Assembly (NCBI RefSeq): GCF_000966975.1
Contig: NZ_JZWV01000681.1
Location: 1-11,930 of the forward strand
Length of the DNA stretch: 11,930 nt
Direction of reading: 5' to 3'
Source: Streptomyces katrae
Lineage (GTDB): Bacteria; Actinomycetota; Actinomycetes; Streptomycetales; Streptomycetaceae
Positions 1-6,089 of the stretch are shown here, piece by piece (within the stretch, counting starts at the first letter, position 1; the number at the start of each line of letters is the position of its first letter). The notes under the pieces are model-generated. The model did no database searches and was not told the origin of the DNA. It saw only the letters and a program-made list of their open reading frames with translations. Position numbers and translations under genes: made by a program.

Positions 1-141
1 GCCGGAGAGGTAGGCGATGACCAGGCCGGCCTCGTCGGCGGGCGCGGCCGCGAAGAGCTCCGCGAGCAGGGCGGCCTTCCGCGACCGGGCGGAGGTCTCG
101 GCGACCTCCCGGGACACGCGCGCGACCTCGGCCAGCAGCAT
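1..141 (-). CDS. ATP-dependent DNA ligase, N-terminal fragment (cut by window edge)
   Basis: Only the first 47 codons are present; the rest lies beyond the left edge. Read on the minus strand the product begins MLLAEVARVSREVAETSARS and continues RKAALLAELF and VIAYLSG. This is the characteristic start of the actinobacterial ATP-dependent DNA ligases, whose N-terminal helical DNA-binding domain opens with this Arg/Ser-rich helix followed by a helix ending in a YLSG motif. Such enzymes seal nicks by adenylation of an active-site lysine, which is not in this fragment. I chose the ATG at 141 because GGATGGGG precedes it at a usable distance; an in-frame ATG at 150 would add three residues (MGR) but has a poorly spaced ribosome site. 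The gene is divergent from the hydrolase-ABC gene at 316. The assignment rests on recalled family sequence over a short stretch. Confidence 0.72.
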   Translation of the reverse strand, partial: MLLAEVARVSREVAETSARSRKAALLAELFAAAPADEAGLVIAYLSG

Positions 142-263
142 GCGCCCCATCCTGCCGCCACCGGGGCCGGCCCGCAGCACGGGACCGGCCGGGTCCGGAG
201 GGCCCCCGCCTACCGCAGGCGCGGTACGCGGGGCCGCGCGGGTACTCCTCGAGAAGGGGCGGG

Positions 264-280
264 GCTCCCCCTGAGGGAGC
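264..280. promoter_or_regulatory. Short perfect inverted repeat upstream of the hydrolase-ABC gene
   Basis: GCTCCC (264-269) and GGGAGC (275-280) form a perfect 6-bp inverted repeat around a 5-base centre. It lies just upstream of, and abuts, the expected -35 region of the proposed promoter at 304-309, in the gap between the divergent ligase and hydrolase-ABC genes. It could be an operator for a dimeric repressor or a chance palindrome in GC-rich DNA. No regulator gene adjoins it, so a regulatory role is only inferred. Confidence 0.25.
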
Positions 281-303
281 TCGGGGAAGGAGATCACGGG
301 CTT

Positions 304-309
304 TAGGGT
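304..309 (+). promoter_or_regulatory. Candidate -10 box of a leaderless promoter for the hydrolase-ABC gene
   Basis: TAGGGT matches the TANNNT pattern of vegetative Streptomyces -10 boxes and ends six bases before the ATG at 316, so transcription would begin at or next to the start codon. No good Shine-Dalgarno site lies 5-12 bases upstream; the AAGGAG at 288-293 is too far. An in-frame TAG at 304-306 rules out an upstream start. I see no convincing -35 box at 17-19 bases spacing. Confidence 0.38.
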
Positions 310-315
310 TCCCCT

Positions 316-3027
316 ATGAAGCTCCGACTCCCCCGGCGGCCCCGGGACCGCCTGCTCGCCGGCGCCGCCGCCCTCGCGGTGCTCGCGGGCGCCGGCACCT
401 GGACGGCCGCGGCCGCATCCGGGGACGGGCCGGCCGTGCACCGCCAGGACCAGGTCCTGAGGATGCCCGGCACGGACGCCGAAGGCTCCGCCGGCATCGA
501 CACCTCCTTCTTCACGGCGGGGGACGCCGGGCAGCGCCGTCCGGCGGTCCTCCTCGGGCACGGCTTCGGCGGCAGCAAGGACGACGTCCGCGCCCAGGCC
601 GAACGCCTCGCCCGCGACGGGTACGCCGTCATGACCTGGTCGGCGCGCGGTTTCGGCCGCTCCGGCGGGAAGATCGGGCTGAACGACCCCGAGCACGAGG
701 TCAAGGACGTCTCCGCGCTCGTCGACTGGCTGGCCCGCCGTCCCGAGGTACGGCTCGACGCGGCCGGCGACCCGCGCGTGGGCGTGGCCGGAGCCTCCTA
801 CGGCGGGGCCGTGGCGCTGCTGGCCGCGGGGTACGACCGCCGGGTGGACGCGATCGCCCCGCAGATCACGTACTGGAACCTCGCCGACTCCCTCTTCCCG
901 CAGGGCGTGTTCAAGAAGCTCTGGGCCGGGATCTTCTTCACCAGTGGTGCGGCGGACGGCCTCCAGCAGGCCGGCCGCCCGGCCGGCCCGGCGGGCCCCC
1001 CGGCGGCCCCGGGCTGCGGACGGTTCGAGCCGCAGCTGTGCGCCATGTACGAGCGGGTCGCGGTGGCCGGGAAGCCGGACGCCGAGGCGCGCGAGCTGCT
1101 GGAGCGCCGCAGCCCCTCGGCCGTGGGGGACCGGATCAAGGTGCCGGCGCTGATCGTGCAGGGGCAGGACGACTCCCTCTTCCCGCTGGACCAGGCCGAC
1201 GCCATGGCCAGGGCCATCGCGGCGAACGGGGCGCCGGTCGCCGTGGACTGGGCGGCCGGCGGACACGACGGCGGCATGCGCGAAGCCGGCCGGATCGAGG
1301 ACCGGGTGAAGGCCTGGTTCGACCGCTACCTCAAGGACGACCGGGGCGTGGACACCGGCCCGGCCTTCCGGGTCACCCGCACCGGAGGCATCGACTCCAC
1401 CGACGGGCGGATCATGGTGCGCGGCGCGAGCGGCGACCGCTACCCCGGGCTGGTGGCGGATCCGAGGCCGTTCCCGCTGACGGGGCGGGAGCAGACCTTC
1501 GCCAACCCGGCGGGCGGGGCCCCGCCCGCCCTGTCGGCGCTGCCCGGCATCGGCGGGCAGCTCGCCTCCCTCGGCACCGGGTTCTCCCTGGACTTCCCCG
1601 GTCAGAACGCCCGCTTCGAGTCGGAGCCGCTGGAGGGGGAGGTACGGGTCACCGGCACCCCGGCCATCACCCTCGACGTGAGGTCGACGGCCGCGGACGG
1701 CTCGGCCGTACTCTTCGGCAAGCTGTACGACGTCGGGCCCGACGGCCGCCAACAGGTGCTGCCGAGCCAGCTGGTGGCACCGGTACGGGTGGCGGACGCC
1801 GGACAGGGGCGGAGCGTGCGGCTGCGGCTCCCGGCCGTGGACCACGCCTTCCAGGCCGGGCACCGGCTGCGGCTGGTGGTAGCCGCCACCGACCTGGGCT
1901 ACGCCTCGCCCGCCGAGCCGGCCTCGTACACCGTCTCGGTGCGCGAGCCGCTGCAGCTGCCCGTGGCCGACGGGGTGCGGACCGCCGCCGCCGGCCTGCC
2001 CGGCTGGATCTGGTGGCTGCCGCTCGGCGCCGTGGCGCTGGCCGCCGCGCTGCTGGGGATCCGCCGTACGGGCGGGAGCCGGGCCGCGGCGCCGCCCGAC
2101 CCGGAGCTGGCCGGGGTACCGCTCGACATCACCGGTCTGACGAAGCGCTACGCGAAGGCGCAGGACCGGTACGCGGTGCGGGAGCTGTCCTTCCGGGTGG
2201 AGCGGGGCCAGGTGCTGGGCCTGCTCGGTCCCAACGGGGCCGGGAAGACCACCACGCTGCGGATGCTGATGGGGCTGATCACGCCGGACGCCGGGGAGAT
2301 CCGGGTCTTCGGGCACGCGATCCGTCCCGGGGCGCCCGTGCTGTCACGGGTCGGCGCGTTCGTGGAGGGTGCCGGATTCCTGCCGCACCTGAGCGGCCGG
2401 GCCAACCTGGAGCTGTACTGGCAGGCCACCGGCCGCCCCGCCGAGGACGCGCACCTGGCGGAGGCCCTGGAGATCGCCGGGCTCGGCGACGCCCTGGAGC
2501 GCGCGGTGCGCACGTACTCGCAGGGCATGCGCCAGCGGCTCGCGATCGCGCAGGCCATGCTGGGACTGCCGGACCTGCTGATCCTGGACGAGCCGACGAA
2601 CGGTCTGGACCCGCCGCAGATCCGGGAGATGCGCGACGTGATGATCCGCTACGCCGCCGGCGGGCGGACGGTCATCGTCTCCAGCCATCTGCTGTCGGAG
2701 GTGGAGCAGTCCTGTACGCACCTGGTGGTCATGGACCGCGGACGGCTGGTGCAGGCCGGTCCGGTCGCCGAGATCACCGGCGGCGGGGACACCCTGCTGG
2801 TGGCGCTGGAGGCGCCGGTGGACGAGGCGGCCGTGGGCAAGGTCGCGGCGCTGGAGGGTGTCGCCTCCGTGGTGCCCGCCGACGAGGGGCTCCTCGTACG
2901 GCTCGACGGCGCGACGCCCGCCGCGCTGATCGCCGAACTCGTGCGGCTGGAGCTGCCGGTGACGGCGGTGGGGCCGCACCGCCGCCTGGAGGACGCCTTC
3001 CTGACCCTGATCGGAGGTGCGGCATGA
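316..3027 (+). CDS. Membrane-anchored alpha/beta hydrolase fused to an ABC transporter ATPase
   Basis: 903 residues, with four parts in order. (1) Basic N-terminus (MKLRLPRRPR), hydrophobic helix at about 13-30 and an AAAAS stretch: a signal peptide or anchor. (2) Alpha/beta hydrolase, about 45-345, of the S15/CocE type: oxyanion-side HGFGG, nucleophile Ser161 in GASYGG, acid Asp286 in QGQDDSLFP, His317 in GGHDGG. A Pro/Gly/Ala-rich insert near 220-233 is followed by Cys234 and Cys242, the only cysteines before the second helix, which could form a disulfide. A PepX-C-like beta domain follows at about 380-545. (3) One membrane helix, 563-581, followed by arginines. (4) A full ABC ATPase, about 602-903: Walker A GPNGAGKT with Lys644, signature YSQGMRQ (734-740), Walker B LLILDEP with Glu759, H-loop His791; Glu684 occupies the Q-loop. 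The two helices would place the hydrolase outside and the ATPase inside. The DrrA/BcrA-like ATPase is translationally coupled to the permease gene at 3024. The hydrolase substrate cannot be told from the sequence; an ester, peptide or acyl bond is possible. Confidence 0.93.
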   Translation: MKLRLPRRPRDRLLAGAAALAVLAGAGTWTAAAASGDGPAVHRQDQVLRMPGTDAEGSAGIDTSFFTAGDAGQRRPAVLLGHGFGGSKDDVRAQAERLARDGYAVMTWSARGFGRSGGKIGLNDPEHEVKDVSALVDWLARRPEVRLDAAGDPRVGVAGASYGGAVALLAAGYDRRVDAIAPQITYWNLADSLFPQGVFKKLWAGIFFTSGAADGLQQAGRPAGPAGPPAAPGCGRFEPQLCAMYERVAVAGKPDAEARELLERRSPSAVGDRIKVPALIVQGQDDSLFPLDQADAMARAIAANGAPVAVDWAAGGHDGGMREAGRIEDRVKAWFDRYLKDDRGVDTGPAFRVTRTGGIDSTDGRIMVRGASGDRYPGLVADPRPFPLTGREQTFANPAGGAPPALSALPGIGGQLASLGTGFSLDFPGQNARFESEPLEGEVRVTGTPAITLDVRSTAADGSAVLFGKLYDVGPDGRQQVLPSQLVAPVRVADAGQGRSVRLRLPAVDHAFQAGHRLRLVVAATDLGYASPAEPASYTVSVREPLQLPVADGVRTAAAGLPGWIWWLPLGAVALAAALLGIRRTGGSRAAAPPDPELAGVPLDITGLTKRYAKAQDRYAVRELSFRVERGQVLGLLGPNGAGKTTTLRMLMGLITPDAGEIRVFGHAIRPGAPVLSRVGAFVEGAGFLPHLSGRANLELYWQATGRPAEDAHLAEALEIAGLGDALERAVRTYSQGMRQRLAIAQAMLGLPDLLILDEPTNGLDPPQIREMRDVMIRYAAGGRTVIVSSHLLSEVEQSCTHLVVMDRGRLVQAGPVAEITGGGDTLLVALEAPVDEAAVGKVAALEGVASVVPADEGLLVRLDGATPAALIAELVRLELPVTAVGPHRRLEDAFLTLIGGAA

Positions 3028-3923
3028 GTGCCGTACGGGCTTCGGCCCCCGCCGAGGAGACCGCGCCCGGCTACGAGACCGCGCCCGGCTACCGTCCGGG
3101 GCGGACGCTGCCGCTGCGCGTGGAGGCGCTGCGGCAGTGGCGCCGGCGGCGGACGCTGGTGATGGGCGGGGTGCTGGCCGCACTCCCGTTCGTCATGATC
3201 ATCGCCTTCGCGGTGGGCGGCTCGGACGACGGCCGGGGCGGGAGCGACGGCCGGGTCAGCTTCATCGACACGGCGACGGCCTCGGGTGCGAACTTCGCCG
3301 CGACCTGCCTGTTCGTGTCGGCCGGCTTCCTGCTGGTGGTGCCGGTGGCGCTGTTCTGCGGGGACACCGTGGCCTCGGAGGCGAGCTGGTCCTCGCTGCG
3401 CTATCTGCTGGCCTCGCCGGTGCCGCGGGCCCGGCTGCTGTGGAGCAAGCTGGTGGTGGCGCTGGGCTTCAGCCTCGCCGCGATCGTGCTGCTGCCGGTC
3501 GTGGCGCTGGCGGCGGGCACGGCCGCGTACGGGTGGGGGCCGCTGAAGCTGCCCGCGGGCGGGGCGCTGCCCGCCGGGGACACCGTGGCGAGGCTGGCGC
3601 TGGCCGTGGCCTTCGTGTTCGTGTCGCAGCTGGTCACGGCCGGGCTGGCGTTCTGGCTGTCGACCCGGACGGACGCGCCGCTGGGCGCGGTCGGCGGGGC
3701 GGTCGGGCTGACCATCGTGGGGAACGTGCTGGACGCGGTGACCGCGCTGGGGTCCTGGCGGGAGTTCCTGCCCGCGCACTGGCAGTTCGCCTGGGTGGAC
3801 GCCCTGCAGCCGCAGCTGGAGTGGGGCGGGATGGCCAAGGGGGCGGTGGTGTCGGTGTCGTACGCGCTGGTGCTGTTCGCCCTCGCGTTCCGGGGCTTCT
3901 CCCGCAAGGACATCGTGTCCTGA
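3024..3923 (+). CDS. ABC-2 type transporter permease
   Basis: 299 residues. After a cytoplasmic N-terminus (1-44) ending in a basic run (RQWRRRRTL) come about six membrane helices, near 46-65, 92-112, 143-168, 188-212, 217-238 and 271-290. The first extracytoplasmic loop is rich in Gly and Asp. Between helices 2 and 3 lies GDTVASEASWSSLRYLLASP followed by VPRARLLWSKL, the conserved cytoplasmic coupling segment of ABC-2 permeases of the BcrB/NatB/YhgE type. The ATG overlaps the stop of the upstream ATPase fusion as ATGA, and GGAGG at 3013-3017 gives an ideal spacing, so this start is firm even though the frame stays open far upstream. It is the membrane partner of the fusion protein: two copies of each would make one transporter. 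Export is more likely than import because no binding protein is present; the substrate is unknown. A strong hairpin follows the stop. Confidence 0.9.
   Translation: MSAVRASAPAEETAPGYETAPGYRPGRTLPLRVEALRQWRRRRTLVMGGVLAALPFVMIIAFAVGGSDDGRGGSDGRVSFIDTATASGANFAATCLFVSAGFLLVVPVALFCGDTVASEASWSSLRYLLASPVPRARLLWSKLVVALGFSLAAIVLLPVVALAAGTAAYGWGPLKLPAGGALPAGDTVARLALAVAFVFVSQLVTAGLAFWLSTRTDAPLGAVGGAVGLTIVGNVLDAVTALGSWREFLPAHWQFAWVDALQPQLEWGGMAKGAVVSVSYALVLFALAFRGFSRKDIVS
3057..3092 (+). repeat. 18-bp tandem duplication in the permease N-terminus
   Basis: Two perfect head-to-tail copies of an 18-base unit (3057-3074 and 3075-3092) encode ETAPGY twice, at permease residues 12-23 in the predicted cytoplasmic N-terminal tail. 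The unit is a multiple of three, so copy number can change without breaking the frame. It looks like a slippage product in a disordered tail. Confidence 0.85.
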
Positions 3924-3953
3924 GGGTCTTGGGCCTTTGCGCGCGCACGGGCC

Positions 3954-3987
3954 GAGGGCCCTCCCGGCCGTTGCCGGGAGGGCCCTC
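3954..3987. terminator. Bidirectional hairpin terminator between convergent genes
   Basis: GAGGGCCCTCCCGG (3954-3967) and its perfect complement (3974-3987) form a 14-bp stem with a 6-base loop. A further 6-bp stem (3944-3949 with 3988-3993) can extend it past a 4-base bulge. It lies midway between the permease stop (3923) and the dehydrogenase stop (4002), so it can serve both strands. There is no T-tract, as is usual for Streptomyces terminators. Confidence 0.85.
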
Positions 3988-4001
3988 CGTGCGTCCGGTG
4001 C

Positions 4002-4970
4002 TCAGGGCAGGACGCGTACGGGCGCGCCGTCGAGGAAGGCGAGGACGTCCTCGACCGCCTCGCCGTAGTACGTGGCGTAGTTGGCCCGGGTGACGTAGCC
4101 CAGGTGCGGGGTGGCGAGGAGATTCGGGGCGGTGCGCAGCGGGTGGCCGGCGGGCAGCGGCTCGGTGTCGAAGACGTCGAGGCCGGCGCCCGCGATCCGC
4201 CCGTTGCGCAGGGCTTCGAGCAGCGCCTCCTGGTCCACGATCGCGGACCGGGAGGTGTTGACCAGGTAGGCGGTCGGCCGCATCAGGGCCAGCTCGGCCG
4301 CGCCGATCAGGCCCCGGGTGCGCTCGCCGAGGGCGAGGTGGACCGACACGAAGTCACTGCCCGCCAGCAGCGCCTCCTTGGACGGGGCCAGGGTGGCCCC
4401 TTCGGCCTCGGCGCGCTCCTTGGTGAGGTTCTGGCTCCAGGCCGTCACCTCCATGCCGAAGGCGAGCCCGATCCGGGCCACCCGGCTGCCCGTCTTGCCC
4501 AGGCCCAGCAGGCCGAGGCGGCGGCCGTGCAGGTCGGCGCCGACGGTCTGCTGCCAGGGGCCGCCCTCGCGCAGGGCGGTGTTCTCGGTGACGATGCCGC
4601 GCGCGAGGCCGAGGAGCAGGGCCCAGGTGAGCTCGACGGGCGGGGTGGAGGAGCTGGCGGTGCCGCACACCGTCACTCCGGCGCGTCCGGCGGCGGCGTA
4701 GTCGATGACGGAGTTGCGCATGCCGCTGGCCACGAGGAGCTTGAGGCGGGGCAGCCGCTCCAGCAGGCTCGCGGGGAAGGGGACGCGTTCGCGCAGGGTG
4801 ACGAGGATGTCGTAGCCGGCCAGGCGGGCGGCGAGTGCGTCCTCGTCGGCGAGGTGGTCGGGATAGGAGACCACCTCCACGCCGCGCGCGGTGACCGGCG
4901 ACCAGTCCGCCAGGGTGGTGGCCGCCCCCTGGAAGTCGTCCAGTACCGCGCAGCGCAGGGGCGCGGTCAT
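4002..4970 (-). CDS. D-2-hydroxyacid dehydrogenase family protein
   Basis: 322 residues, the usual length for the family of NAD(P)-dependent D-isomer-specific 2-hydroxyacid dehydrogenases, which interconvert 2-oxoacids and D-2-hydroxyacids. Visible features: split substrate domain (1-100 and the C-terminus), Rossmann nucleotide-binding loop GLGKTG (156-161), and the catalytic triad Arg241 (VNTSRSAIVD), Glu270 (LDVFDTEP) and His289 (TPHLGY). After the second Rossmann strand the sequence is AWSQN (177-181) with no Asp or Glu; NAD-specific members normally have an acid there, so NADP use is possible (inference). The ATG at 4970 overlaps the TGA of the upstream aldo/keto reductase (4-base ATGA overlap), which fixes the start and implies translational coupling. 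The frame is open upstream to 5372, but that part only shadows the reductase. SerA, glyoxylate reductase and formate dehydrogenase relatives share the fold, so the substrate is not assignable. Confidence 0.92.
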   Translation of the reverse strand: MTAPLRCAVLDDFQGAATTLADWSPVTARGVEVVSYPDHLADEDALAARLAGYDILVTLRERVPFPASLLERLPRLKLLVASGMRNSVIDYAAAGRAGVTVCGTASSSTPPVELTWALLLGLARGIVTENTALREGGPWQQTVGADLHGRRLGLLGLGKTGSRVARIGLAFGMEVTAWSQNLTKERAEAEGATLAPSKEALLAGSDFVSVHLALGERTRGLIGAAELALMRPTAYLVNTSRSAIVDQEALLEALRNGRIAGAGLDVFDTEPLPAGHPLRTAPNLLATPHLGYVTRANYATYYGEAVEDVLAFLDGAPVRVLP

Positions 4971-5917
4971 ACGGCGTGGGCCCGGGCGACGGCGTCGGTC
5001 TCGGCGAGCGGCTCCGCCTCCAGCGGGCGGTCGGCGGCCGCCGCGTTGGCGCGTACCTGCTCGGGGGAGGTGGCTCCGGCGATGACGGAGGCGCAGCCGG
5101 GCTGGGCGGAGAGCCAGCCGATGGCGAGCTCCAGCACGGTGCGGTCGTACTTCTCGCCGATCGCGGCCAGCGCCTCGACGGTGTCGAGGCGTTCCTCGGT
5201 GAGGTAGGAGTCGCGGCCCTCCAGGCGGGAGCCGGCCGGGACCGGGGCGCCGCGGCGGATCTTGCCGGTGAGCAGGCCGTTGGCGAGGGGGAAATAGGGC
5301 AGGACGCCGAGGCCGTAGTGGCGGGCGGCGGGGACCAGTTCGCGCTCCGCCGACCGCTGTAGCAGCGACCATTCGTTCTGCGCCGAGACGAAGGGCACCG
5401 CGCCGGTCTCACGGGCGGTGTGGGCGGCTTCGGCGAGCTGCCAGCCGCTGAAGTTGGAGTGGCCGATGTAGCGGACCTTGCCCTCGGCGACGAGTTCGGT
5501 GAGCGCGGCGAGGGTTTCGGCGATGGGGGTGGAGGGGTCGGGGCTGTGCAGCTGGAGGAGGTCGATGTGGTCGGTCTCCAGGCGGCGCAGGGACTCCTCG
5601 ACGGCGCGCCGGATGTAGCCGCGGCCGCCGCGGGCGCCGGCGGCGGGACCGTAACCCATGTCGACGCCGTCGTAGCCGAACTTGGTGGCGAGGACCACCT
5701 GGTCGCGCCGGCCCTTGAGGGCCTGGCCGAGGTGGCGTTCGGAGCCGCCCTGGCCGCCGTAGATGTCGGCGGTGTCGAGCAGGGTGATCCCGGAGTCGAG
5801 GGCGGCGTCGACGACGGCCCGGGTGGCCTGGAGGTCGAGGCGGCCGCCGAAGTTGTTGCAGCCGAGGCCTACCGCGGAGACCAGCAGGCCTGAACTGCCC
5901 AGGGGGAGATAGCGCAT
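4967..5917 (-). CDS. Aldo/keto reductase
   Basis: 316 residues forming a complete (beta/alpha)8 aldo/keto reductase, a cytoplasmic NADPH-dependent enzyme reducing aldehydes or ketones to alcohols. The product begins MRYLPLGSSGLLVSAVGLGC, typical of the YghZ/YajO/MocA-like branch. The catalytic tetrad is intact: Asp48 and Tyr53 in LLDTADIYGG, Lys79 in ATKFG, His124 in LLQLHSPD. Further family marks are IGHSNFSGWQL, SAQNEWSLL and the cofactor region SVIAGATSPEQVRAN near the end. The ATG at 5917 is preceded by GGAGGA (5927-5932) at nine bases, and homology starts there; the longer in-frame start at 5995 adds a non-conserved leader across the presumed promoter. It is the first gene of a two-gene unit with the D-2-hydroxyacid dehydrogenase (ATGA overlap), so the two enzymes are probably made together and may act on related carbonyl substrates. 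The physiological substrate is unknown. Confidence 0.94.
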   Translation of the reverse strand: MRYLPLGSSGLLVSAVGLGCNNFGGRLDLQATRAVVDAALDSGITLLDTADIYGGQGGSERHLGQALKGRRDQVVLATKFGYDGVDMGYGPAAGARGGRGYIRRAVEESLRRLETDHIDLLQLHSPDPSTPIAETLAALTELVAEGKVRYIGHSNFSGWQLAEAAHTARETGAVPFVSAQNEWSLLQRSAERELVPAARHYGLGVLPYFPLANGLLTGKIRRGAPVPAGSRLEGRDSYLTEERLDTVEALAAIGEKYDRTVLELAIGWLSAQPGCASVIAGATSPEQVRANAAAADRPLEAEPLAETDAVARAHAV

Positions 5918-5926
5918 GAGGAACCG

Positions 5927-5932
5927 TCCTCC
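5927..5932 (-). promoter_or_regulatory. Ribosome binding site that sets the aldo/keto reductase start
   Basis: GGAGGA on the minus strand sits nine bases before the ATG at 5917. It supports this start over the upstream in-frame ATG at 5995, which would place this site inside the coding region. Confidence 0.75.
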
Positions 5933-5964
5933 ACACTCATCGTTTGCATGATCGACGAGCGGCC

Positions 5965-5970
5965 AGTCTA
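5965..5970 (-). promoter_or_regulatory. Candidate -10 box for the reductase/dehydrogenase unit
   Basis: TAGACT on the minus strand fits the TANNNT pattern and would give a leader of about 40 bases before the ATG at 5917. It lies in the 172-base gap between the reductase start and the end of the MurG-like gene, beyond that gene's terminator. No clear -35 box is seen, so the call is tentative. Confidence 0.3.
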
Positions 5971-6036
5971 GGCATACCGTCCGGTCTGCGGACACGGGCC
6001 GGTGCCCCCGGTCCGTGAACTCCGTGTGTCGATGCG

Positions 6037-6074
6037 GAGGGGCGCCGCCGGCCCGGTGGCCGACGGCGCCCCTC
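6037..6074 (-). terminator. Strong hairpin terminator after the MurG-like gene
   Basis: GAGGGGCGCCG (6037-6047) pairs perfectly with 6064-6074. After one C/A mismatch the stem continues for five more pairs (6049-6053 with 6058-6062) to a tetraloop at 6054-6057. It starts 15 bases past the minus-strand stop at 6090, the right place to end that transcript and to insulate the reductase promoter. No T-tract is present. Confidence 0.82.
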
Positions 6075-6089
6075 GCGCCACGTCCCGGG

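Noticed and set aside
17..274. An 85-codon plus-strand frame opposite the ligase start.
   Set aside because: It is Ser/Ala/Arg-rich low complexity antisense to recognisable ligase sequence.
1038..3023. Upstream in-frame extension of the permease reading frame, giving a 961-residue protein.
   Set aside because: Before 3024 it is a shadow of the hydrolase-ABC gene in another frame, an Arg/Gly/Ala-rich stretch without motifs. The ribosome site at 3013-3017 and the ATGA overlap fix the permease start.
4971..5372. N-terminal extension of the D-2-hydroxyacid dehydrogenase to a start at 5372.
   Set aside because: The extra part is Arg/Pro-rich shadow of the aldo/keto reductase; family homology begins at the ATG at 4970.
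5918..5995. Longer aldo/keto reductase starting at 5995.
   Set aside because: The added leader lacks family similarity and covers the ribosome site and the likely promoter; the ATG at 5917 has a proper ribosome site.
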